Shown here: piece by piece, positions 39,195-51,892 of the stretch
How positions within the stretch are numbered: position 1 is the stretch's first letter
How the letters are laid out: each line of letters opens with the position of its first letter
The notes under the pieces: model-generated
The model's database searches: none
What the model was told of the DNA's origin: nothing
Seen by the model: the letters and a program-made list of their open reading frames with translations, nothing else
Translations under genes and position numbers: made by a program
DNA from: Sphagnum compactum
Lineage: Eukaryota; Bryophyta; Sphagnopsida; Sphagnales
Reading direction: 5' to 3'
DNA: 64,000 bases
Assembly: GCA_965153455.1 (NCBI GenBank)
Contig: OZ234496.1
Location: 6,271,207 to 6,335,206, forward strand

Positions 39195-40640
39195 ACAAGT
39201 TAGCATTCAAGCTTGACTTCAGAAAGGTTCTGAAATTACTTGATTCAACATTCAAACCACCAAAAGGCAAGGCCACTTGAAGACCCTTACACCCTTGGTA
39301 GGAGCAAGTAAGGATAAAGGGCGACATGTTTCTTTACATCCTCGAGATGATTTTGTAAATTGGCTACCTTCCTTTATTTGTTTAATTCTAATTTAATGGA
39401 AATGTTCATTTTCAAAACCCTTGGGTTTATTTTCTAGGTGCCTAGTTAATGATGCATCTAATCCTGACCTTGGAACACACTAGCAACATTCATGCAAGCC
39501 CCCTCAAGGTTGGCACCAATTGCACAATGTTACATTTGGGCTTCCCTGGCATTGTTGTGGTAGAAGCAATTGTTGGGGTGTGTAAGGGCTCACAAAGTAA
39601 ATCAAGACCTGAATTGCCAACCCTATGTGGGGAGGGTGAACAAATGGTGTAGGTGACACGAATCCTCCGACCCTCCACACCCGTCATGGGGTATGAATCA
39701 AGGTGCAACCCTTTAGTTACAACTTTTAAAGATGCAAACAAGATTGGTGAAATGATTTATATCCTATGGGAGTGCAAGTATTTGATGCCTCAAGATGGAT
39801 GATGGCATCATGGGCAAGTGTCCATTTTGATCTAATTTTTTCTAGGCTATAGGTGATAGTTAAAGGTTTTTTAAACTACTGGACAAGGTTTTGAATCATT
39901 GGGATCTATCTTGATAATTAATGTCTATAAGTTCACTTGGTTACACAATGCATTGTTCATACTGTGGTTATTGAATAGGCCATTTTGTCCTTTAATATGG
40001 CTACAACACTATATCCATCAATTATTATCAAATGTAGGACTATCTTTGGCATAAGCCCAGTATTTTTATGGCATCACCTATCATATCTCACCCACTACAT
40101 TTGTACTTGAAAAAAATGTATTTTGATCCCCTTAATTGGTATACTATTTGAAATGTCTGCATCAAAGTTACATCTACTATCTATACTTGTTTGGGGTCTG
40201 TTGTCAACTCACAACCTTTTAAACCTACTTGTAATATGTAGTTCGTTACTTGTAATCCACTATACATCACCTGGTATCCTTGTGGGCCTACTTTTTGTGG
40301 CCATGCTTAGTGGTAGAGACTTGTTTCAATGGAAAGTATAGGTTCATACATGTAAGTAAATAACACTACTAGAATTCTTATTTTTTTCATAGAAATTTTA
40401 GTAAAAAAAGACTCATTTTGGACAGGCGTAAAAAAAACCTCCTAGTCATTTTGGACAAGCCGTTTTGAACCTATCTATTGTGACTGGGCCATGTACTTTT
40501 TGACCAAGCTTAAGTTGGCATTTTTGACTATTCATTTCAACTGGTACTTTTTGATTAGTCATTTTGACTAGTACTTTTGACTAGTTAATATAATAGTAAA
40601 ATGATTTTTTGACTAGTCAAACACCATTTCGACTAGGCAA

Positions 40641-40795
40641 ATGCCATGTGGCATTTAAACAATGGCCACCCAAGTTAAGCCACATGGCATCGAAACATTG
40701 TCCACCTAGGCTATGCCATGTGGCATTTAAACAATGGCCATATAAGTTATGCCACGTGGCATTTAAACACTGGCCATTATGCTATGCCACATGGA
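40641..40795. repeat. 36 bp tandem repeat, 4.3 copies
   Basis: Units at 40641, 40678, 40714, 40750 and 40785 carry GCCATGTGGCATTTAAAC, with the palindrome GCCACATGGC or a near variant in each. Confidence 0.85.
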
Positions 40796-41799
40796 TAGAA
40801 CCTAAATAACCTAGGTTAGACCTAAAATTAGATACATACTCCTAAGGTCCCTATGTTTAGGAACTTACAACCTAATTCCTAGGCCTAGGTCTAGGAACCT
40901 ATAACTAACAACTAGGTATAGAAGCCTAAAGTAGGCTAGGGCAACCTAAGCTTTGACCTTTTCTAGGCTTCAATGTGCCCCACCTAGATTAAGCTTACAC
41001 CTAAATGACCTAACTAGGAAAATCTTATTTCATTTTGAATTTAACCTTTAAGGTTGATCCTTCTCAATTGGTTCATCCCAATGGCCTTCCTTTTTAAAAT
41101 ATTTATTATGTCTTGGATGTTTATGGTGCATCTATTTATATTACTCATCATTTGGAAAAGATGACAAACAATATGGGACAAACTTTTGAGAGAGAGAAAC
41201 ATTTTTATGCCCACACAACACTAGAGCCTTTTAGTTCACATAACATTATTCCTAAATAACTAGGTAAGATACATAAATAAAATAAATAGATAAATAGGAA
41301 GGTAAATATGTATGTTAATTAAGTTAGAATAAAGAATTAGTAATATTTAATGTCTAGTTATTTAATTATAATTAATAATCACAACCATATTATAAATCCT
41401 TGAATTATATAAAATATCAAGATAATTATATGTATTATATTGTTGATTGATAATTACAACCAAATTATAACTAATCCTTACAAATTTGACCTAATTTATT
41501 ATATATTATCAACAATGTATTTGTAATAATTAATGTTTAGTTATTTAATTACACATTCATTAGTGTATTTTAGGTAAATAACTAGTTAACCAACTAGTAA
41601 TTTATCATAGGTATATAAATGACCTACCCTAGCCTATATAATTAAGTTACCTATAGGCTAAAATATAGGTAAATAGGTGGAATATAGATAGGGTATGTAT
41701 AAATAAATACACATACATATGAGCTAATTGTATTTAGGTTATTTAGCTACCTACTTACATTATATAAGTTAAATATGTGGCTTATTTAACCTAGGAAAA

Positions 41800-42830
41800 A
41801 CTAATTATGACAAAACTAATGATTGGTAAAATAATGTTTAAACCAACCACAAGTAAAATAATTATGGAAAAATAACCATGACTAAACTAAAAATGATTGA
41901 ACTAACCATGATAAATATGGCCAAATTAATTAAAGACTAAATAATTTATAGTTAAACCAACCATGGTTAAACTAACCATTAAATAAATATTTTATGCCTA
42001 AACCAACTATGCATAAATTAATTATGGCTAAAATAAATATGAATGAAATAATTATGGCTAAATCAAAATGGTTAAAATATTTATGGCAAAATTAGCCATG
42101 GCTAAACTAAAAATGTCTAAACTAACCATGAGTAAATAAATTTGATTAAACTAACCATGAATAAAGTTAATATGGCTAAACTAACTAATAAACAAACATG
42201 AATGAAATAATTATGGCTAAAATCAAAATGGTTAAAATATTTATGGCAAAATTAAACATGGCTAAAATAAAAATGGTTAAATTAATCATGAGTAAATAAA
42301 TTTGGCTAAACTAACCACTAATAAAATTAATATGGATAAACTAACTAATGAATAAATGCCTTTATGGCAAAATCAATTATATAGAAATTAATTATGACTA
42401 GAATAAATACAAATTAAATAATTATGGCTAAAATCAAAATGACTAAAATAATTATGGCAAAATTCAACATGGCTAAACTAAAAATGATTAAACTAACCAT
42501 TAGTAAATAAATTTGAGTAAACGAACGACTAATAAAGTTAATATGACTAAATTAATTACTGAAAAAATATTTTATGGAAAAACCAATTATGCAAAAATTA
42601 ATTATGACTAAAATAAACATGAATGAAATAATTATGGCTAAAATCAAAATGGTTAAAATAATTATGGCAAAACCAACCATGGTTAAATTACTAACCATGA
42701 ATAAAATGAATTTGGCTAAAATAAACATGATTGAAATAATTATGGCTGAAATAAAAATGTTTTAAATAATTATGGCAAAACCAACCATGTCTAAATTTGA
42801 CAATTTAATTTTCAATTAATTATGGGTCTA
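41800..42830. repeat. ATTATGGCTAAAA-type array with higher-order structure
   Basis: Short units near 20 bp (AATTATGGCTAAAATAAA) are arranged in longer blocks of about 190-200 bp, seen by repeated occurrence of GAATGAAATAATTATGGCT and AACCATGAGTAAATAAATTTG. Confidence 0.75.
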
Positions 42831-44350
42831 TTGATTATGGCTAAATTTAATAGGGTAAAATAATAATATGTTAAAAAAAACTAATTTAATTATGTTTGTA
42901 ATAAGCATGCTTAAATTCATTATGGTAAAACTAGTAATGGCCCAACTAGTAATAGTTAAATTAATTATGCTAAACTAATTATCATGGCTAACCTTATTAA
43001 AGCTAAACCAATTATTGTTAAATTGACCATGGTTAGATTGATTAGGGTTAATTTTAATTTTAATTAGCTTTTTTCATAAGTAGTTGTGCCATAATTAATT
43101 TCAATATAGTTACTTTAACCATAGTTAGATAAACCATATATATAATTATTTTAATCATAATTAATTTTGTCATGATTCATTTAGTTATGATTAATTAACT
43201 TTTATATTTTTCAACTTTTTTTTAATTGGACAAGCATAGTAAAAATGTTAAATGTAGTCCCAAGATACCCAACTAGTATTAGAATTTGTAATTGGCCCTT
43301 TTGACTAGGTCATTGGCCACTTTGACTAGGCCTACTTAGTTAGCCCTATTGATTTAATATAATAGGTTTCTTTATTGACTAGGCACTTGCTAATTTGACT
43401 AAATTGGGAGGTCTTATTGACTAGGCCATTAACCAATTTGACTAGGTGGTAATTTAAAGTCCAATTTGATTAGATGTCCAATTTTTGATGAATTGTCAAA
43501 TCTATCATTCTAATCAAATTGATTGGTCAAAAAATACCCATTGTCATTTAAGCCTTTGGCCTCTAGTAAAAAATACATGTCCTCTAGTCAAAAAAACCCT
43601 TTTAGTTAACTTGGTTAGGTTTTTAAAATAAGAATTATAGTAGTGGATGATAACCTTCCTCCATTATTGCCCCTTCCATAACAACCAATTAGACTACAAC
43701 CATATTCTACATCCACCCCATAAATTCAAACAATGCCCATGCACTGGATGGGCAGGTTAAAAAACATTTACCCCCAACATTCTGCAAGTGGTGAATCAAG
43801 TGGAAACCAATGGAACTAAATGGATAGAGTTGGTGGATAGTGGAAACATAGTAGACACATTGCCATGGGTTTTAAACCATGGGGGTTCCCACCCAAAATC
43901 CAGTGTAATGGAATAGATTCTCTCCAAGTGGATGGTGGGTGAAATCCTGAATGGTTTGGGGATAGGTTTTGTAGTAGTGATGGCTTAAGTTCTTAACACA
44001 GACACATTGGATATTGATGTTGTAGTGATTGGGAAAACACACAAGGTATGGATTTTGACTTTAATTTGTTTTTCTTTTCATCAAGAATTTGCTCAAATGT
44101 TTTGCAACCAAAAACTCTCAAATGAGATACATTCACTACAACAACAGGGGGCTATTTTGCGATCCAAATATCATCGCAAACAACAAATAAAGAAATTTTC
44201 GAAAGCCCGCTGTTGCGAACCATAATTCCTCGCAAACTTTTAACCTTTTGCAATACCATAACATTCGCACCCGTACCATCGCAAGTCCTTCACAACTCCC
44301 GAACTTGATAAAATCGCAAAACTTTTTCGATTATAACTGCTTCTATACAT

Positions 44351-45331
44351 TGTTTGCGATTAACACTACATCGGAAACTATTTGCAACAAACCCTTCATC
44401 GCAACGACTTAGTGAATTGACTCAAAAGTCTATCGGTTTCCGGTATAATATCTAACGCAAACATTTCGGGATTCTCAAAATGCCGCTAAAAGTTTGCGAT
44501 TAACATTGCATCGGAAACTATTTGCAACAAACCCATCACCGCAACAACTTAGCGAATCGATTCAAAAGTCTATTGGTTTCCGATATAAGATCTGACGCAA
44601 ACATTTCGGGATTCTCAAAATGCCGCTAAAAGTTTGCAATTAACATTACATCGGAAACTATTTGCAACAAACCCATCACCGCAACGACTTAGCGAATCGA
44701 TTCAAAAGTCTATTGGTTTCCGATATAAGATCTGACGCAAACATTTCGGGATTCTCAAAATGCCGCTAAAAGTTTGCGATTAACATTACATCGGAAACTA
44801 TTTGCAACAAACCCATCACCGCAACGACTTAGCGAATCGACTCAAAAGTCTATCTGTTTCCGATGTAAGATCTAACGCAAACATTTCTGGATTCTCAAAA
44901 TGCCGCTAAAAGTTTGCGATTAACATTACATCGAAAACTATTTGCAACAAACCCATCACCGCAACGACTTAGCAAATCGACTCGAAAGTCTATCGGTTTC
45001 CGATATAAGATCTGACGCAAACATTTCGGGATTCTCAAAATGCGGCTAAAAGTTTGCGATTAACATTACATCGGAAACTATTTGCAACAAACCCATCACC
45101 GCAACGACTTAGCGAATCGACTCAAAAGTCTATCTGTTTCCAATGTAAGATCTAACGCAAACATTTCGGGATTCTCAAAATGCCGCTAAAAGTTTGCGAT
45201 TAACATTACATCGAAAACTATTTGCAACAAACCCATCACCGCAACGACTTAGCGAATCAACTCAAAAGTCTATCTGTTTCCAATGTAAGATCTAACGCAA
45301 ACCTTTTTGGGATTCTCAAAATGCCGCTAAA
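44351..45331. repeat. 140 bp subterminal tandem array, 7 copies
   Basis: The phase mark GTTTGCGAT recurs at 44351, 44491, 44631, 44771, 44911, 45051 and 45191, and then at 45332 after one inserted base: exact 140 bp steps. Copies 2-7 are nearly identical. Each carries TTTGCGA, GACGCAAAC, CCGCAACGACTTAGCGAA and related TTGCG words. Confidence 0.95.
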
Positions 45332-45442
45332 AGTTTGTGAAATCTATGATTTCGCAAACCTATTCTGGAATGATTTTACCCGTAAGAATGTAGCGATGTC
45401 TATGACATGGTATATTTGGTCTTTTGGCTTTTGCAGTGTTGC

Positions 45443-45622
45443 GAAAAATTATGACTCGCAAATGGTTTTGAGATCCACTGTGTATCGCAAGAGCATGGCA
45501 CTGTATTCTTATTTTGGAAGCAGGGTTTATATTCATTTGGAGTCACTTTGGAAGGCAAAAAAAATATCTATATCAAAATTTCAAAATTTACAATGTAAAA
45601 GGGTTTGCAACCCTTGGGTATC
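45443..45622. repeat. 180 bp direct repeat, copy 1
   Basis: It matches 58170-58350 in the same orientation with two substitutions and one extra A in a poly-A run in the second copy. It ends with GGGTTTGCAACCCTTGGGTA followed by TC, then the sequences diverge abruptly. Confidence 0.95.
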
Positions 45623-45810
45623 GAGGAGGTGGCTCTGTGAAGTGTTGAATTGCACAACTCTCAAATAATGTTACTAGATCCCCTACCTTCCCTTCCATAA
45701 CACACCTATCATAACATATCATGATAGACTTAAGTGTTCTGCAATATTCTTCTCTACCCTACAAAAAGCACCCAGTTTCAATGCAAGTGTTTAGACTTTT
45801 TTAATCTCCA

Positions 45811-46460
45811 CTATGTTTTACCCTGGAGGATTTCTGCACCATCAACTTGCAACCGCAACAAATGTGTAAACTGTAAGTGTGGAGGTACACACTTGGCAAC
45901 ATCTGGAATTGATGTTTGAGATCCAGCTGTGTATGAACAACCTGCTCCATTCACCTCTACTTCAGCTTCCTTCTCTAGTTTTGCAGTACAGGATGTAGGA
46001 CTGCACATTGACTGTAAAGCATCAGATTGGCTGCACTCTCTTCTGTACTTGAGTGTCATGCTTGAAAGTTCATAGTTTTCAAAAATTGCAACTGGAACAC
46101 TCTGCAGCCAAAGCCACATTCTGAATTAACCTTGTGTCCACATTTCCTATTGACCAGCCAAACAATGAAACAAGTATCCTGCATAAGCATGGCACTTAGA
46201 TAACAAAAAATAACACCAAATCTCCCAAACATCAGGTAGAAAAGCATAATTACTCTTGAAGCCAAGTGCTCTCAAAAGGAGCTGTCACACACCATCGGTC
46301 ATCACAAACTGAGGTATGTATGTAAGTAATCAGTAAAAGAAACAGGTATATTTTATTTGACTTCTGAGAAAACAGGCTAAGAGAAGCTTACCTCCATCAC
46401 CCATCCAACATATTTCACATTGTTAACATGCTGATTCATGTCCAAATCACCACGTTTTGG
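45811..46460 (-). pseudogene. 3' end of a FATB-type acyl-ACP thioesterase gene, with early stop
   Basis: Plant FATB enzymes release fatty acids from acyl carrier protein in plastids. Exon 46460-46392 (69 bp, 23 codons) encodes PKRGDLDMNQHVNNVKYVGW and has clean borders (TTTGCAG / GTAAGC). Exon 46101-45811 encodes SVPVAIFENYELSSMTL, YRREC and, near the end, LQFTHLLRLQVDGAEILQGKT. The conserved ending of the family is GRTxWRPK; here GKT is followed by TAG and then codons for WRLKK, so a single stop replaces the variable residue and removes about ten residues. The N-terminal exons (transit peptide and first hotdog domain) were not found upstream to 49700. This is therefore a gene fragment, or a gene whose upstream exons I missed. 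Confidence 0.75.
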
Positions 46461-47417
46461 CTGCAAAGAAAACTAGAACAAAGAAAACAAAGACAAGCAA
46501 CGAACAATATGAAAACTAAAGATGTTTGAAACAAAGCAGGTGACTCCTGATTTGACAAAAAACCTGAACCCTTTTTTTTTGTCTAAGGGCCAGAACCAAT
46601 TTCATCTCTGGACCTTGGACAAGTCGTGAAGATCACCAACTTTGTTGCACCCACCAAAAATGCCACAGTACACATACAGAACACACCAATGTCGATAGCA
46701 AAAGCAGCCAGGGTCTTTCTAAACGTAGCCACTTTGGCAGCATCTGTTGCTCTCCCATTGTACATGGCCATGAATTACCCACTGAGCCCCTTTGCTTGCA
46801 GTATCAAATGGGTAACTGGATGATTCCACTGAAGCCAACAAAGTCTTATCATTTGCATCACTTGCAATATCCTATCAAGTCACAAGGCATCACACCTGAC
46901 TCATCTTTCTGAGATTTGAAGAAAACTCCATAAGAATGATTCACAATTACAAGATGAGTCCAGTGATTACCTTTTGGGTGCTACTCACAAAGTATGAGAT
47001 CATGAACGGAAATCACTCCTTACTCACTACTTCTACCCTACAGCCACAATGGTAGGAGCTTTTGCAGCCTAGAAGGAGAATGAAGCTCAAAGGAAAAATG
47101 TCTTATTCTGCCCACAAGATACAGACACCCAAGCTAGGGACTCAGATCCTTTTAGACTGCGCTGCTCTAAGGAATAGCTGCCTTGTATGTTGCAAGCTGA
47201 GATGTCCAAAAAGGTTTCACAAATCTGCAATGCCACTAAGGTGACAATCTTGGGTACATTTGACTTCAATCGGTTTAGCTCCTTCAACGACCAATATCAC
47301 AGAAAATTCTAGGGTCCATACAGGTTTAATATGGACACTCGTCAAGCAGCTTTGTATCAAAAATTAGGGAGTTAAAAAAATCATGGTTCAAGTGGTTCCC
47401 ATGATGGGAAAAACCAC

Positions 47418-47917
47418 CTTGCAACCTCTGCAACTGTCTTTGGATTTGCACCAAGGCAGCTGGGTTGTGTAGGCAAGGGAACTGATGAACTCGGTAGTAC
47501 AGTTTGGCATACCTCTTTCAGCTCCAAGGTCATTGCATTCATCTTCTCCTCAAGCTCACATATTCGGGCCTCTAATGCGTTGTACTTTTCTACCCAATTT
47601 TCACTACCTTTGTTTAGGATTGTAGTGTATTGTATAGGTGGTGGGTGGTTTACCTATCAAGACCAGCCCAAGTTAGATCACATGTCTACTACTAAAGGCA
47701 AAATGTGCATATAGTTTTACCCATATGGCATATTTGTCACAAAATATCAAGACTGAAAAACACCCACCTCTTCTTTAACAATTGCTTCTAACTTGTCCCA
47801 GTCAGTCCCGCATTTTGTGTTGCACCCAAGTTGCATCCAATGAATGTTCGTAGCCTTGACAAGTTTGATCTCCAATTTGGTTTTCAAGCAGGCATATTTA
47901 CACTCTGCAGGGATCAC
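47418..47917 (-). CDS. Three exons of an unknown gene with a coiled coil and Cys pairs (partial)
   Basis: Three exons, all phase 0 with GT-AG borders: 47917-47768 (50 codons), 47653-47513 (47 codons) and 47459-47418 (14 codons). The first contains CNTKCGTDWDKLEAIVKEE. The second begins VNHPPPIQYTTILNKG and ends in a heptad-like helix, LEARICELEEKMNAMTLEL. The third is Cys-rich (CKSKDSCRGCK). Three consecutive in-frame exons are unlikely by chance, so this is or was a real gene. I do not recognise it. It could be a host gene, a CACTA accessory protein or a captured fragment. Exons to either side are not determined. Confidence 0.5.
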
Positions 47918-47975
47918 CTGCACAGTCAAGGTGTGGGAGTTAACCTAGTGAGCAGCCTAGGCACATTGGCAATGT

Positions 47976-48029
47976 GCTTATCCTTCTACTGTAACACAAA
48001 TGGCTTATCCTTCTACTGTAACACAAATG
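47976..48029. repeat. 27 bp perfect tandem duplication
   Basis: GCTTATCCTTCTACTGTAAC plus seven more bases occurs twice in succession, at 47976 and 48003. Confidence 0.9.
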
Positions 48030-48278
48030 GCATAGTTATAATTAGTCACCTTGCCAAACAAGGGGAGTTGTAGCACGCACGGCAATGGCTCCCTGAGATT
48101 AATGACCAGGCCTAGCTGCCAACACACATTCCATCATTTGCTGCAAGTGACATTAAATCACAACATCCATCATTTTATATGACCTTTAATTAACTACATA
48201 TTTTCACCACACTTGTAACTCTCCAATGGAAACCAACTGTCCCTGCAGCAAGAAACAAGATGCTACTATGTCAGTGGT

Positions 48279-48344
48279 TTTCCATTAGGCTACTGTGATC
48301 ACAGCACACTGTGTGTAACTGTGATCACAGCAGCCTAATGGAAA
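48279..48344. repeat. 26 bp inverted repeat with a nested palindrome
   Basis: The arms 48279-48304 and 48319-48344 match at 25 of 26 positions around a 14 bp loop. Each arm ends in the perfect palindrome CTGTGATCACAG. Confidence 0.85.
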
Positions 48345-51300
48345 GAGACCCTAACACTGGCCCATCTATCACTGGGCCTTCAGAAACACACAGTGACCTA
48401 ATAACAGAGGCCTGGAGCCATTCTTTTAGATAGTTCAATGTAGGGTGAAGAAACTGCTGTAAAAATTATGCAGCTAATCTGGAAACACATACAAGTCATT
48501 AGAAGCCCAACTAACATACAACCAAACTATTTGAGAAACAAAATCAAGGTCTGGGAGTAGATAGAACTTGGAACATACAATGTGTTCACTGAAATGAACT
48601 TTCAGATCTTCTTCTTCAGCTGCCTTTGCCAAAATACAAACCACAACCAAACTGGTTGTTTGGTACCATTCATACCTGCCACAGCCAAATAAATGGCTAA
48701 CCACCAAAAGCAAAAATAGTCCTAAAAGGAATTTTCTACTCCTACATTGTCCCCTACAGGTTATTCCATGTTTGATGGAGCATGGACTCTTGTTAGGAAA
48801 ACCCAAAAACAACCATTGTAACGTAATGCAGCTAAATTGAGCCCACAACAACCATATGCAAGTTCGCCATACAAAAATCACCGAGCAACGGGCTTTGTTT
48901 TATACAACATTTGGATTCTACAAGAGTCCTTACTATAGATGCTTACTTGAATTTGGCCGGTGGAGCATATGGTGGTGCAGGGGACACCATGTCAACCACC
49001 TTGGTGTTTGAATTGGCAGATGCAAATTGCAAATCCTTCTTGACAACCTTCAACTCCATCTCAACACCCATTCGTGTGTCCATCTCACTTTAGCAAGGAT
49101 TAATAACTCTTAGGGTTTCTTCCAAGCTTGTCAGGTTTCTCTTCGAGCTTGAACATCAATAGTGAATTTGGCCCGTGGTAAGGACCTTGCGAATTGTGAC
49201 CAAGACCAAAACTCGCATCAACAGTGCTCAATACCTGCAGAGTCCCCCATAGTCCCTCCATTAGCAACTAGGTTGTTAAAATCTACTAACCCACTGTGTG
49301 AACTCTGAGCAATCGTGCATTCTAAAAGAAACATCGCTAGTTTGTAAGATAAAAGTTGGAGGTAGTCGAAAAGGATCTAAAAATAGGGGAACAACTCTAT
49401 ATCACACCTAGAAATTCACTTCTGTGAAGTTGAGCTTCTGAACAAACAACGACCTTCGTGCTGCTCGATCATTCACAAATCTTGGGATATGCTTGCATTT
49501 CAATTTACCATGAACACCATACCAATCCAGACATATTTTGTGCCTTCTAAGATATACCGGATGCTCATGAGAACATTGACAACAAACATCTAGATTACTT
49601 CTGAGATGCTCAATCCTTGAATCCTGGTGGTACCTCTGAACTAGCAACTTTACTCTGACATTGCTTGAAAGCACGCTTGATGCAAGCAACAGTCTTTTCT
49701 TTGTCGCATCCCCATACAGATTTCGTCATAATAGGTAATCGTCATTTTCGTAAAGGGTTATTTAAAAGACTATCCAGTACACTGGAATCAGGTGTTATCC
49801 GTGGGCAAAATTTTGTCAGGTTGAGGTGATAACGGAGGTGCATGTACATTTGGTACAAACTACACACTTACTCTGGACCCTAACGACTTGGCTCTTAAAC
49901 CCTGAACCCTTCAAACCCCAAATTGATCAACCCTCATATACCTCATAAAACACTGTTTTTTTGGCCATATACCTCATAAACAATGTTTTTTTGGGGAGTG
50001 AATTATCCCTTTCTTGTAAAAAAATCCAGGAAATTTTGGACAATGTTACTTTCTAATTTAATTTCAACCAATTTTGCTATTTTGAGGCAAATTTCGAGGA
50101 AATTATAACATCATATATATGGCACACTACTTTGTTTCAAAACAAAACAATAATTTTTAGAGGGTGAATTTGCCTACCATAAGTTAGAAATTGGAAATAT
50201 ATGAAGATAAATATGAAAAGACTAGAAATCCTTGGTTTGTCTATGTCAATTCTTGAAGATAAGAGCACCAAAAAGGAAGAAGCCAAAGTTTCTAGACTAG
50301 ATCCCTGTGGTTAGGGAAAAAAGCTATGAATTAACCTAACTATTTTAATATCAATCCAAGAATTCTTGTGTGAATTCAGCTAATTTTGTTAATGTCTTGA
50401 AAAAATCACCAAATTTTCAATATGACAATTTGAAGAAAAACATTGGTCATGCCATTCCATTGTGCTCACATACTACATCTATTGTAAGAATGCCCAATGC
50501 TAGAAGCTTAGGAAGATTATTGGTGTCTATGGTTTCCAATCTTGAGTTTATGAATTCTCTTCAGTTTGTTAATTGCTTTGAACATTGAAGAAAAGGGTGC
50601 CAGAAAAACTAGGGAAATATTAACTCATGGGAAATATTAACTCAGTTTAGGTTCATCCACAATTGAGTAATAACAGGCATAGAGTGGGTGGTATGCTGTT
50701 GGGTGCTGGTTCACTATGGCTTATTTTCAGACGCTTCGCCTTTGTAAAGAAATGGGCTGTAAAGAAATGGGTACATTGACAAATTTGGGCTTGGGAGGGT
50801 CCCAAAAATACACTAAGAAAAACTGGCCGGTTCTTTAGGCTTGTAAATGAAAAACCACCATTTCATCACATGGAGGTGGTATAATATATATGTCATTTTT
50901 TAATATTTAAATTGATTTCTAATGTATTATTCATGTATCCCCCTAAAGGCTTATACACTAAATCTAAATTAAAATGGAACTAGAAACTATGGATTTAATG
51001 CTTCAAAAAGTGTGAGGTTCTTTTCCTTATGGGTTCAGGGGCTTCCTTGTAGTTTTGCCAAGTTTTTTTCAAACGCTTTTGTTGCTTGTCAGATTCCTTT
51101 ACATTCCAAATATGTATTAATGATTTCTTTTAAGGTTTGCACACTATCATGGTTGTCCTTTGCACCAATGTCCCTTGGCTGAAGTGGCAATCATCCATAA
51201 AATGATTTAGTAGAATTTGGGTGAAAAAAAGTATGAAAGTAAGAAAAATTAGCCATCATTCTGTTTTTTGGCTACCTATTGGAACCTAATATAAAATATG

Positions 51301-51890
51301 ATGATTTTATATAGGAAAAATGAAATTAATTGATCAAAATTTGGTCTATAGAAAATTGTTTCAGCATAATTATTTTTTAAGTGCAAATAATGAACTTGAA
51401 AAAGTGGCAGGATGACATAAACCAAATTTAACTTTATATATTTATTTATTTATTTAGTTTACCTACTAATGAATATTTTTTTGGCCAAATTTTACACTGT
51501 GTCTACAAAAAAAAAATATATAAAGTTGTAAATTTTTGGTTTTCTTGTGTAAGTTCAACATAAAGCAAGCCACAAGTTTTGAAACCATGAAATTGAAAAA
51601 GAAAAAAAATAGAAAAAGACATGGTTACCTGGTGGTATGTAATGTATCGTATTTTGCTGCCTTCTGGCATTTCGTGCCTCCCTAACACCTTTTGGCATGT
51701 TCCTCATTGCTGGTTGGTTGAACAACTTGTTCTATAGTTTCATATGGATGATAACCACTTCAATAATTGATAAAAAAAATTCAAAAAAATCGTGTCATAG
51801 TTTCCAACTTTGTAATGAATAAGTAAGGTGTTCCCTGGGGGTTGAATAGAAATAAGTGCCCTTGTTCTTGGAAGGGGGTATCAAGCCAAG
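48345..51890. other. No gene recognised
   Basis: Short open frames exist (for example minus 49689-49408, with several Cys and His), but no family is recognisable. A short duplication around ATATACCTCATAAA lies at 49937-49995. Confidence 0.35.
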
Positions 51891-51892
51891 TA

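Larger units (their letters stand above)
40364..43645. mobile_element. Non-autonomous CACTA element (TTGACTAG type)
   Basis: The left end reads CACTACTAGAATTCTTATTTT and the reverse-complemented right end CACTACTATAATTCTTATTTT, a near-perfect terminal inverted repeat. Subterminal TTTTGACTAG words recur at 40440-40640 and inverted at 43270-43620. Inside are a 36 bp tandem repeat and a long AATTATGGCTAAA-type array. No transposase is present. The flanking triplets (TAA left, GAT right) do not match, so the target duplication has decayed or one side has been rearranged. Confidence 0.75.
44135..45622 (+). mobile_element. Truncated left arm of a TTGCGA-type CACTA element
   Basis: It starts with CACTACAACAACAGGGGGCT followed by ATTTTGCGAT. 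TCGCAAA / TTTGCGA words pack the next 250 bp, then a 140 bp tandem array, then a 180 bp block (45443-45622) that also occurs just beyond the stop of the TnpA-like gene at 58170-58350. In the intact copy the next bases belong to TnpA; here they change abruptly to unrelated sequence at 45623. No matching right end lies to the right within the window, so I read this as a broken or rearranged end. Confidence 0.75.

Noticed and set aside
40361-43648. 3 bp target duplication for the element at 40364-43645
   Set aside because: Left flank TAA and right flank GAT differ, so no duplication is claimed although the inverted ends are clear.
44351-45332. Regular array considered as a CRISPR locus
   Set aside because: Units are contiguous 140 bp copies without unique spacers, lie in a plant CACTA arm, and have no cas genes nearby.
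45222-45668. 148-codon open frame running out of the array
   Set aside because: Its first third is satellite sequence and the rest is the transposon 180 bp repeat; no protein motif.
46583-46823. Frames on both strands with membrane-like segments
   Set aside because: No splice support or motif, and they overlap each other; probably chance frames between the FATB exons and the unknown gene.
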